This document shows positions 49,800-58,229 of a DNA stretch of 64,000 bases, one piece after another. The position numbers and the translations under genes are program-made. Source of the stretch: Marinicella sp. (GTDB lineage: Bacteria; Pseudomonadota; Gammaproteobacteria; Xanthomonadales; Marinicellaceae). Where the stretch lies: assembly GCA_028284365.1 (NCBI GenBank), contig JANQRW010000087.1, positions 1 to 64,000 on the forward strand, given 5' to 3'. The notes beneath the pieces are model-generated. The model saw only the letters and a program-made list of their open reading frames with translations, had not been told where the DNA came from and did not search any database. Each line of letters begins with the position of its first letter. Positions within the stretch are counted from its first letter, which is position 1.

Positions 49800-50405
49800 T
49801 TACAATTTATCTGATTCGGTAGATAAATATTCTGCCACACCATCAGGTGAAGCATTCATACCTTTATCACCTTCTTGCCACCCAGCTGGACAAACTTCAC
49901 CATGTTCTTCATGGAACAACAAAGCATCAACCATGCGTAACATTTCATCAACATTCCTGCCCAATGGTAAATCGTTAACCACTTGGTGGCGAACCACATT
50001 ATTTTGGTCAATCAAAAATGAAGCACGAAATGCAACTGCACCATCTGGTGTTTCTACATCATATTTCTTACACGCTTTATGAGTCACATCAGCGAACATG
50101 GTGTATTTAACAGGGCCAATACCACCTTGGTTAATTGGCGTGTTTCTCCATGCGTTGTGAGTGAATTGTGAGTCAATTGAAACAGCAATAACTTCAACAC
50201 CACGTTTCTTAAACTCGTCCATGCGCTTATCAAAGGCAATCAATTCTGATGGACAAACAAAAGTGAAATCCAAAGGATAGAAAAATACCACTTTAATTTT
50301 GCCATCGGTGGCTTTTTTGAAGTTATAGTCATCAACAATTTCGCCATTGCCTAAAACTGCTGCACCTTTAAGATTAGGTGCTTTTCTTCCTACCAGTACG
50401 CCCAT
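49800..50405 (-). CDS. 2-Cys peroxiredoxin (AhpC/TSA family)
   Basis: Thiol peroxidase of 201 residues. The peroxidatic Cys51 lies in PLDFTFVCPSE and the resolving Cys in HGEVCPAGWQEG near residue 172, so this is a typical Prx1-type enzyme. It has GGIG (NQGGIGPVKY) and a C-terminal YLSTESDKL, similar to the GGLG and YF motifs that make such enzymes easily overoxidised. It forms its own transcription unit with a strong terminator. It may be reduced by the TrxB/thioredoxin system. Confidence 0.93.
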   Translation of the reverse strand: MGVLVGRKAPNLKGAAVLGNGEIVDDYNFKKATDGKIKVVFFYPLDFTFVCPSELIAFDKRMDEFKKRGVEVIAVSIDSQFTHNAWRNTPINQGGIGPVKYTMFADVTHKACKKYDVETPDGAVAFRASFLIDQNNVVRHQVVNDLPLGRNVDEMLRMVDALLFHEEHGEVCPAGWQEGDKGMNASPDGVAEYLSTESDKL

Positions 50406-50529
50406 AAAAATCTCCGAATATAGATCAATTAAAACCTGCTATTTTAAACTTTCTGCGTTAATTCTACGTTAGGAAAATCAAATTGATGCCATCGATTTTT
50501 TCTATCAAAAGAACACCATTAATTAAGCT

Positions 50530-53500
50530 TTATGGCTTGGCTGCTTGCTTTGCCGTTTGAACTCTTTTTTGTTTGATTCGGCTGAAGCGCCCTTGACCCC
50601 ACAAGCGCAAATCATCCAGCCAACAATAAATACAAGGCAACAGTACCAAAGAAATGATGGTTGAAAAAGTTAAGCCGCCGATGATGGCTCGTGCCATTGG
50701 AAAATAACTGGGACCATTACCACCACCAACTGCTGATACACTGACACTCAGTGGCAACAAACCAACCACTGTGGTGGATACAGTCATCAATACAGGTCGA
50801 ATGCGATCAATTCCACCCTGCACCACTGCATCCAATCGATTCATACCTTCATGACGTAAATTATTGATGTGATCAATCAAGACAATGCCGTTGTTCACCA
50901 CCACACCAATCAATATCATCGCACCAATCCCTGCCATCACATTGAATGTGGTACCGGTAATCGCAAAGAAAAAGAAAATACCCATGATGGAAAACAAAAT
51001 GGTGTTATAGACACAAATAGGAAACAGCAATGATTCAAACATCGCAGCCATAACCATAAAAATTATCATCAATGCAATGAGCCAAGGCATCAACAAGTCA
51101 GACAACTCAATATCGACATCACCACCATTGGCGTTGAAAGTCCAAGTATAACCAGTGGGTAAATTAAAGTTATCCATTACTTTGGTGATTTCATCACGAA
51201 TTTCTTTGGCATTGCTACCATCTTCGATATCCATATCAATCTGAATGGAATTTTGGCGCTGCAACCTGAATAAGCGGCGTGGTGAGCTGGTGGAAATAAT
51301 ATCTGCAACATTATATAAAGGAATTGAAAGACCATCTGAATTTTTTATTGGTAAGTTTTTCAATTGCTCAATCTCAAACTCACCTTTTTGGTAAAAGCGC
51401 ATCTTCACTGGAATTTCACCCTGATCAGATACATATTCCCTCAGGTTCATACCTCGCATAGCAATTGAGACTGATTGTGCCACCTCACTTGGGTTTAAAC
51501 CAAGGTTTAATGCGCGTTCACGATTGACGCTCACTTGTAATTCTTCCCGGTTGCTCCTTTGTTCAACCTGGACATTAGTCACTTTATCTACGTTACGGAG
51601 CATAAACATGGTTTCATCAAGCAGTTCTTCACGTATAAATTGTGCAGACTCTCCCTGCAGGTATAATTTAATCCCCTGCGACCCTAAATTACTGCGCCAT
51701 TGGAACGAAGGTTTACCGATGGCTATGTCAGGCATGTCCTCTAAGATTTCCTTTTTAATTTGGGCGACGGTTTTGGTTGCCTCATCTTCATCGATTAACG
51801 TAATCATAGAACTCGCAAAACCATTTTCTTCGTAATAAGTATAGACAGAATCTATTTCAAATTTTTCCTGGTTAGCGTACAGGTAATCTTCTATTCGGTC
51901 GACATCTTTCTTCATACGATCCAAAGTGTAATTGCCGTTTACATGATATGGCATCCAAAAATTTCGACTGACTGATTGGCCAGTACCATCATCTTGACTC
52001 ATGGATGTATAAAAGCCCAAACATATCACGATCAAACCCATTGAAGCGAAAAAGGTTTTCCATCGATGACCCAGAAAATACACCAATATAGAACGATAGT
52101 TTTTGATTAAAAATAAGCTGAATATAAAAAACAATGACACGTATGCAAACACAGTGAAATTCTCTGATGGCATATTCAAGGCTTGTGAAAGGTAATACGC
52201 CACAATGTACAACAACACAATCAATAAAAACTTATAGCGTTTCTTCATTTGCGAGAATTTTGCCAATAACCTCGACTCCAGACCATTGGTCTTGGCTTCT
52301 TGCTTTTTAACAAATAAACCTATGGCCATCGGTACCACAGAAATTGATAACATCAATGAAACCAACAATGATGCAATGATGGCTACTGCTACATGGGTTA
52401 AAAATATAGCCAACAAATTACCTTCACCAACAATCACCGGCAAGAACACACAAATGGTGGTCAGTGTCCCCGCAATCACTGGCTTGATGACCAATTTAAC
52501 ACCTTTGATCAGGGCGTCTCTTGGATTATGCGGATCTAATTGCCGCTGCGTGTAAACACTCTCAGTGATCACCACCGAATTATCTACCAACATGCCCACT
52601 GCCAACATCAAACCCATTAAGGATAAATTATTCAAACTGATACCAGTAAAATACAGCACACCAAGGGTGATGATGATAGAGATTGGAATTGACATGGAAA
52701 TGATCAATGTCATCGGTAAATTCCGCAAAAACACATACAACACAAATAAGGACAGCAAAGAACCAGTAATACCAGCAGTGACCACATCCCGCAATGAGTT
52801 GGTAACCCCTTGGGCTTGGTTATCCAGAAATACTAATTTGATCCCGCTCATTTGTGACGTCTGACTGATTTCCTCAATGGTACTCAACACTTCTTCGCCC
52901 ACTTGCACCAAGTTGGCTGTGGATTCACGAAATATCTCTAAACCCACAGAGTATTTTTTATTCAAATGTCTGGCATAATCGCGCTCTCCATTAATCAGCT
53001 CAATGGTGGCGATGTCCTTAAGCCGGATGTTTTTGTCATTAAGGACTAAATTGCGATATTCTTCGATGTCATTGGCTTGTGACTGTGGCGTGATTCTGAT
53101 CACTTCATCATCAGTAAAGAAATTACCCGATCGGATACTGAAATTGAGGTTACTCAGTTTGCTTTGTAACTCGTTGAAGCCAATGCCATAACGACGCATG
53201 CGTTCATTATCTAACTTAATACTGATCTCAAGTGGTTCAATACCTTGTAATTCAACCCTGGCCACACCTGGTATGCGTTGAACCGGCTTCACCAAGTATT
53301 GATTCAACACATCATATGCACCTTCCAGATCGCGATCACCAATGATACGGATTTTCATCATGGCCTCATTACCAGGTTCTTCTTTGCGCACAAAAATTTG
53401 TCGTACATCAGAAGGTAGCTCACTGCGAATCAAATCCAGTTGCTCGTTAACCAGCATGATTTTTTCATCAATATCAACATCCAACTTGAACAACATAAAA

Positions 53501-53814
53501 ACGTTACTGGAGTTGGTGTTTGAGTTTGAGTTCATTTGAACCACATCACCTATGGTCGCCAAAGCTTCCTCAATAGGCCTGGTGATACTGCGCTCAACTT
53601 CTTGTGGTGTCCCTGCATCGTAAGGCACCACCACTATTAAAAATGGTAATTTGATTTCTGGCCAACTTTCCAGCGGTAACAATCGAGAAGAAATCAAACC
53701 AAAAGTCACCAATGAAAGAAACATCATACTGATGGTCACTGGTCTGGCCATTGAAAAACTGGCTAATCTGGCTATACCAGTAGCTTCACTACTTACTTTC
53801 TCGGCGTGTTTCAT
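50530..53814 (-). CDS. RND efflux permease (HAE1/AcrB superfamily), second permease
   Basis: About 1,094 residues from the ATG at 53814, whose ribosome binding site lies in the end of the preceding gene. It has the RND plan: one N-terminal helix, a large periplasmic loop, six helices with GLMLAVGMLVDNSVVITESV, and the repeat of that layout in the second half (MAGIGAMILIGVVVNNGIVLIDHINNLR). An extra hydrophobic stretch lies in the middle (~residues 530-610). The TM4 proton-relay pair is Asp-Asn, not AcrB's Asp-Asp. Substrate unknown. Confidence 0.9.
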   Translation of the reverse strand: MKHAEKVSSEATGIARLASFSMARPVTISMMFLSLVTFGLISSRLLPLESWPEIKLPFLIVVVPYDAGTPQEVERSITRPIEEALATIGDVVQMNSNSNTNSSNVFMLFKLDVDIDEKIMLVNEQLDLIRSELPSDVRQIFVRKEEPGNEAMMKIRIIGDRDLEGAYDVLNQYLVKPVQRIPGVARVELQGIEPLEISIKLDNERMRRYGIGFNELQSKLSNLNFSIRSGNFFTDDEVIRITPQSQANDIEEYRNLVLNDKNIRLKDIATIELINGERDYARHLNKKYSVGLEIFRESTANLVQVGEEVLSTIEEISQTSQMSGIKLVFLDNQAQGVTNSLRDVVTAGITGSLLSLFVLYVFLRNLPMTLIISMSIPISIIITLGVLYFTGISLNNLSLMGLMLAVGMLVDNSVVITESVYTQRQLDPHNPRDALIKGVKLVIKPVIAGTLTTICVFLPVIVGEGNLLAIFLTHVAVAIIASLLVSLMLSISVVPMAIGLFVKKQEAKTNGLESRLLAKFSQMKKRYKFLLIVLLYIVAYYLSQALNMPSENFTVFAYVSLFFIFSLFLIKNYRSILVYFLGHRWKTFFASMGLIVICLGFYTSMSQDDGTGQSVSRNFWMPYHVNGNYTLDRMKKDVDRIEDYLYANQEKFEIDSVYTYYEENGFASSMITLIDEDEATKTVAQIKKEILEDMPDIAIGKPSFQWRSNLGSQGIKLYLQGESAQFIREELLDETMFMLRNVDKVTNVQVEQRSNREELQVSVNRERALNLGLNPSEVAQSVSIAMRGMNLREYVSDQGEIPVKMRFYQKGEFEIEQLKNLPIKNSDGLSIPLYNVADIISTSSPRRLFRLQRQNSIQIDMDIEDGSNAKEIRDEITKVMDNFNLPTGYTWTFNANGGDVDIELSDLLMPWLIALMIIFMVMAAMFESLLFPICVYNTILFSIMGIFFFFAITGTTFNVMAGIGAMILIGVVVNNGIVLIDHINNLRHEGMNRLDAVVQGGIDRIRPVLMTVSTTVVGLLPLSVSVSAVGGGNGPSYFPMARAIIGGLTFSTIISLVLLPCIYCWLDDLRLWGQGRFSRIKQKRVQTAKQAAKP

Positions 53815-53815
53815 G

Positions 53816-56800
53816 TTAATTCTCTCTGGTTTGTTCAACTCTTTCTTTCGTCAACAAAGAAAACATCACTGGTATTACAATTAAAGTTAAAAATGTAGAA
53901 ACCAAAAGGCCACCGATCACAGTAATGGCCATGGGAGCTCGAATTTCAGCACCTGCACTGGAACTTCCAAAAGTGATTACCATTGGCAACAACCCCAACA
54001 CAGTGGTCATGGTTGTCATGATAATCGGTCTGAGTCGCGATTTACCTGCTTCGATAATGGCAGTGGTTTTTGCCATTTCTTTATCAATGGATTGTTTGAT
54101 GATATCAATCAAAACAATGGCATTATTCACCACGATCCCTGCCAGCATGATAAGACCAATAAACACAACCACTGAAATCGATGTATTTGTTAAGTACAAG
54201 GCCCAAACTGCACCAATAAAAGCCAATGGTACAGAAAACAGTATCACAAATGGGTGAATAAATGATTCAAATTGTGAAGCCAGGATCATGTACACCAAAA
54301 AAACCGCTAAGGATAAAGCAAATATCATGGACTGGTTCGATGATTCAAGATCTTCATTTTGTCCAGTGACTTTGGTCATCACCAGTGGGTGTATATCAGC
54401 TTCAGCCACCAATTGTTTAACTTGTTTAACTGCATCGCCCAAAGCAATATCGGTCACATCAGCCGAAACCACCACTGTTCTGTCCTGATTTCTTCTCAAG
54501 ATGTAACCAGGACCCTCAGCAACACGAATTTCAGCCACATCTGCCAACCTGACAGGGGCTTCACTTTCCGGGTTAATGATCAGATTTCTTATATCATCAA
54601 TTGAATCCCTTTGATTCTCAATCGCTCGAACTCGTAAGTCCATTTTTTGATCCTGCCAATGTACTGTGGTTTCGACCTTACCCAACACTTTGTTAACCAC
54701 ATTATTCGCCACATTTGAAACACTCATTCCCAATGCTGATATTTTTTCATGATCAAAATACAGTTGAACTTCTGGATTACCAACCTCAACACCATCATCC
54801 ACATTGACAAAATGTGAGTCACTTTTAAGTAATTTGGCAAAACGAACTGCATTCTCTTTCAACAGTTCCAAGTCATTTCCAATCAGTTCTACTTCTATGG
54901 GTTTGGCCAAGTCAAAGAATTGACCTGTTTTTAACTCACTCTGTAAACCAGGCTTGCTGTTAATGATTTCTAAAACTTGTTTCTCAACTCGTTTTTTAGG
55001 AACTCCATGTTTAAGTTTTAAGGTTATTTGTCCCGTATTTTCTCCGCCAGACAAAGCCGAAGTATCTAACAGGTTGCCTTCACCGCTGTAACCATAAACT
55101 AAATTAACAGATTCAAAACCTTCTATTTCTTGACTGATTTGTTTAAAGAAGCTGTCAGTGGACTCTAACGTCTCTCCCTCTGGTAACTTAAAATTAATCT
55201 TAACTGTATTGGCATCCATATCAGGTATGAGTTCGATACCAATTTTGGGCAAAATCCACACACCTGATGCAAAACAAAATGTAGCTAATAACATAACCAA
55301 TAAACGGTTACGTAAAGCCCAAGGTAAAATATTCCGATAAACTGCGGCTAACCCATCAAACAGTTTGTTTACCGTTGCTGCAGGGATCGCCAACAGGTAT
55401 TTAAGTAATTTACCGATACTTAAAAATGGCAACATGACAATAAAAATCAGAACATCCAGTATGACATTAAAAAAACTTTTTCTACCCGAACGTACTTTTG
55501 CACCTAGTTTAGTTCGTGGTTGATATGCTGCTTCACCAGTTTCATCACTGAATCCGCCTTTTCTGTGCTTTAAGCTAGAAAGCATGGGGATCATTATCAA
55601 AGCAAATACCAGAGAGACAATGAGCGTAAAGGTTACTGTCAATGCCTGGTCTTTGAATAATTGACCAGCAATGCCTTCGACAAACACCAATGGCAGAAAA
55701 ACTGCAATGGTGGTTAAAGTCGAGGCAGTGATGGCACCACCAACTTCTGCTGTACCTTCACGAACAGCCGACAGTGAGTTTTTGTTACCCTTTAGCTTTG
55801 ATGCAATGTTTTCTAAGACAACAATACCGTTATCCACCAGCAGACCTACCGCAAGAGCAACCCCACCTAATGACATGATATTAAAACTCACGCCAGCACG
55901 GTACATAAAAAAGAAACCTGTTATCACAGAAATAGGAATCAACACCGCAATAATCACTGTAGCCAAAGCATCTTTGAGAAACAAATAAATGATTAAAATT
56001 GCTAATAAGCCACCGATCAATGCAGCACTGACAACATTATCTATGGCGTCTTTAATAAAGGCTGATTGGTCATCAATGACCTCAATTGAGGTCTCATCAG
56101 GCAACGATTTTTTAATCTCTTCAAGTTTTGAACGCACAGCTTCGGCCACCGCAACTGTGTTACTGTCACCTTCTTTATAAATGGCTATTTCAATGGCTTC
56201 TTTGCCGTTAAGACGATTGATAGATTTGCGATCTTTGTGGCCCAGTTTTACCTCTGCCACATCCTGAATTTTTATGATGCGACCATTCTGGTTGGTGATA
56301 ATCAACTCTTTGATTGCGTCAATACTTTCAAACTGATTGACTGTGCGCACCAAGAACATTTTGCTGCCCTGCTTTATGGCGCCACCAGATAAATTGATAT
56401 TATCCTGTCGCAACCTACCAGATATATCAGTGATGCTCAAACCCAACTGAGACAACTTAAATTGATCAGGCAATATTTCTATTTCCTTTTCATATCCACC
56501 ACTGATTTTTACAGCAGCTACACCAGTAATAGGATCTAATTTCTTTTTTAAATCATTATCAGCAAAGGTTCGCAAGCGCTTTAATTCTTCAGCGGAGCTG
56601 CTGCCATCTAAACTGAAGGATAACTGCAAAATCGGATCTGTCGATGGGTTAAATCTTAATAGAATGGGTGAATCAACATCTAACGGTAGTTGCACTGCAT
56701 CCATACGATCTCTGACATCATAGGCTGCTCTCTTCATATCAGCATCCCAGTTAAATTGAAGCTTCACATCAGAACGGCCAGTTGTAGAAGTAGAATATAT

Positions 56801-57043
56801 TTTACTTAACCCCTTAACCACGCCCACACTTTCTTCCAGTGGTTTAGTAATCAACAACTCCATTTCTTCAGGGCCTGTATTGTCATACTCGGTTCTGATG
56901 GTTAAAGTTGGGTATTCAAGATTTGGCAACAAGGTCACTGGCATTTTGTTCATGGCTATAAAACCGAACAAAATAAAACCAATCGCTAACATGGCTACTG
57001 TAACCCGGCGATTGGTTGCAAATCGGGTTATTGATTCAATCAT
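53816..57043 (-). CDS. RND efflux permease (HAE1/AcrB superfamily), first permease
   Basis: A 1,075-residue RND transporter. N-terminal helix is MIESITRFATNRRVTVAMLAIGFILFGF. TM4 is GGVALAVGLLVDNGIVVLENIASK (single Asp, then Asn). The second half has FIGLIMLAGIVVNNAIVLIDIIKQS. Both periplasmic loops are complete. It sits between the adaptor (4-nt overlap) and the second permease (1 nt). Two different permeases behind one adaptor is the MdtABC arrangement, so a mixed trimer is possible. Confidence 0.92.
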   Translation of the reverse strand: MIESITRFATNRRVTVAMLAIGFILFGFIAMNKMPVTLLPNLEYPTLTIRTEYDNTGPEEMELLITKPLEESVGVVKGLSKIYSTSTTGRSDVKLQFNWDADMKRAAYDVRDRMDAVQLPLDVDSPILLRFNPSTDPILQLSFSLDGSSSAEELKRLRTFADNDLKKKLDPITGVAAVKISGGYEKEIEILPDQFKLSQLGLSITDISGRLRQDNINLSGGAIKQGSKMFLVRTVNQFESIDAIKELIITNQNGRIIKIQDVAEVKLGHKDRKSINRLNGKEAIEIAIYKEGDSNTVAVAEAVRSKLEEIKKSLPDETSIEVIDDQSAFIKDAIDNVVSAALIGGLLAILIIYLFLKDALATVIIAVLIPISVITGFFFMYRAGVSFNIMSLGGVALAVGLLVDNGIVVLENIASKLKGNKNSLSAVREGTAEVGGAITASTLTTIAVFLPLVFVEGIAGQLFKDQALTVTFTLIVSLVFALIMIPMLSSLKHRKGGFSDETGEAAYQPRTKLGAKVRSGRKSFFNVILDVLIFIVMLPFLSIGKLLKYLLAIPAATVNKLFDGLAAVYRNILPWALRNRLLVMLLATFCFASGVWILPKIGIELIPDMDANTVKINFKLPEGETLESTDSFFKQISQEIEGFESVNLVYGYSGEGNLLDTSALSGGENTGQITLKLKHGVPKKRVEKQVLEIINSKPGLQSELKTGQFFDLAKPIEVELIGNDLELLKENAVRFAKLLKSDSHFVNVDDGVEVGNPEVQLYFDHEKISALGMSVSNVANNVVNKVLGKVETTVHWQDQKMDLRVRAIENQRDSIDDIRNLIINPESEAPVRLADVAEIRVAEGPGYILRRNQDRTVVVSADVTDIALGDAVKQVKQLVAEADIHPLVMTKVTGQNEDLESSNQSMIFALSLAVFLVYMILASQFESFIHPFVILFSVPLAFIGAVWALYLTNTSISVVVFIGLIMLAGIVVNNAIVLIDIIKQSIDKEMAKTTAIIEAGKSRLRPIIMTTMTTVLGLLPMVITFGSSSAGAEIRAPMAITVIGGLLVSTFLTLIVIPVMFSLLTKERVEQTREN

Positions 57044-58107
57044 AAGCCAGCATTTTGGTCGTATTTAACAACATTGACTGCAACATCCGGTGTCAAATTA
57101 TTTTTGCCAGTTGTGACCACTTCTTGATTTGGAGATAAACCTGAAGTGATCTCATATGAATCAGGCATTTCATAACCAAGATTTACTTGTTGCTTTTTTA
57201 TTTGGTTTTCGTTTTCAACGATGTATACAAATGACAATTCATCTTCGCGGATAATGGCATCTTTATTTACCAGGACCACATCACTGCGTTCATCAAAAAT
57301 AATATTTGCTTTTGCAAACAGTCCTGGGCGCAATAAACCCTCAGAGTTATCCACTGCTACGGTCACTTCAAATGTACCAGAAGTTGAATCGATGATTGGA
57401 CTGACTCTGATCACTTCGCCATTGATGGTTTGATTTGGTAGAGCATCAAATTTAAACTCAACATTCAGCCCCCTTTTCATGATATGCCATTGATGTTCTG
57501 GGACATCAATCTTGGCTTGTAATGAATCGAAATCAACCACTTCAAATACTGCTGTGGCGTTCTGAATGAGGTTACCAATTTTAACCAATCGTTTGGTTAC
57601 CAAACCATCAAATGGTGCTTTGATTTGAGTAAACGACAAATTCATCCTGGCTTGATCCATACTGGCTTTTAATGATTTGGTTTCGAAGCGCAAATTATCA
57701 ATCTGCTCTTTATTAGTCAGACCTTTTTCAAAGATTTTTTCTGCACGAGTTAAGTTATTTAAACTTTTTTCATAATTAGCTGTTGCAGACTTTAATGTCA
57801 ACCTCTGTTCATCAGATTCAAGCACCATCAATACATCGCCTTTTTTAACAGGGTCGCCTTCTTCTACTTTTATATCTAGAATGATACCAGCAGTTTTCGT
57901 CGTCACCATAGCTGCTCGGTCTGCAGCTAATATTGCAGTTGACTTGAAAGTTGCTGTGGAGTTACCAACATAAGACTCAGCTGTTTCAACATTAATAACA
58001 ACTTTCTCTTTTTCATCTTTGATTTCTTGTTTATCCACCTCGCCAGTGTTACCACGTTGGCAGGCCACAACTGTTAGCATCAAACTGACCACTATAAATA
58101 TTCTCAT
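57040..58107 (-). CDS. RND efflux periplasmic adaptor lipoprotein (MFP/HlyD-like)
   Basis: About 355 residues from the ATG at 58107; upstream in-frame starts would put extra residues before the signal sequence. The lipobox is TVVACQ (Cys16). Then come the barrel-sandwich lipoyl halves (GIILDIKVEEGDPVKKGDVLMVLES and IKAPFDGLVTKRLVKIGNLI), an intervening coiled-coil hairpin, and the beta-barrel domain (LRPGLFAKANIIFDERSDVVLVNKDAII). It links the RND pump to an outer-membrane channel, which is not encoded here. Confidence 0.92.
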   Translation of the reverse strand: MRIFIVVSLMLTVVACQRGNTGEVDKQEIKDEKEKVVINVETAESYVGNSTATFKSTAILAADRAAMVTTKTAGIILDIKVEEGDPVKKGDVLMVLESDEQRLTLKSATANYEKSLNNLTRAEKIFEKGLTNKEQIDNLRFETKSLKASMDQARMNLSFTQIKAPFDGLVTKRLVKIGNLIQNATAVFEVVDFDSLQAKIDVPEHQWHIMKRGLNVEFKFDALPNQTINGEVIRVSPIIDSTSGTFEVTVAVDNSEGLLRPGLFAKANIIFDERSDVVLVNKDAIIREDELSFVYIVENENQIKKQQVNLGYEMPDSYEITSGLSPNQEVVTTGKNNLTPDVAVNVVKYDQNAGL

Positions 58108-58176
58108 AACGCTTAATTCTATTAGGTATATACATTGTAACAATTACACGTGAATTTACATGTGCTTTTAGTCACC

Positions 58177-58207
58177 CAAAAAAAAGGCTTATCGAATGAT
58201 AAGCCTT
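58177..58207 (-). terminator. Rho-independent terminator after the Ig-like lipoprotein gene
   Basis: AAGGCTTATC / GATAAGCCTT is a perfect 10-bp stem with a 4-base loop (58184-58207), followed on the minus strand by a run of about eight Ts. It ends the pilus-lipoprotein transcript 22 bp after the lipoprotein stop. Confidence 0.92.
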
Positions 58208-58229
58208 AGTGAAATTTCAATGATTTCAG

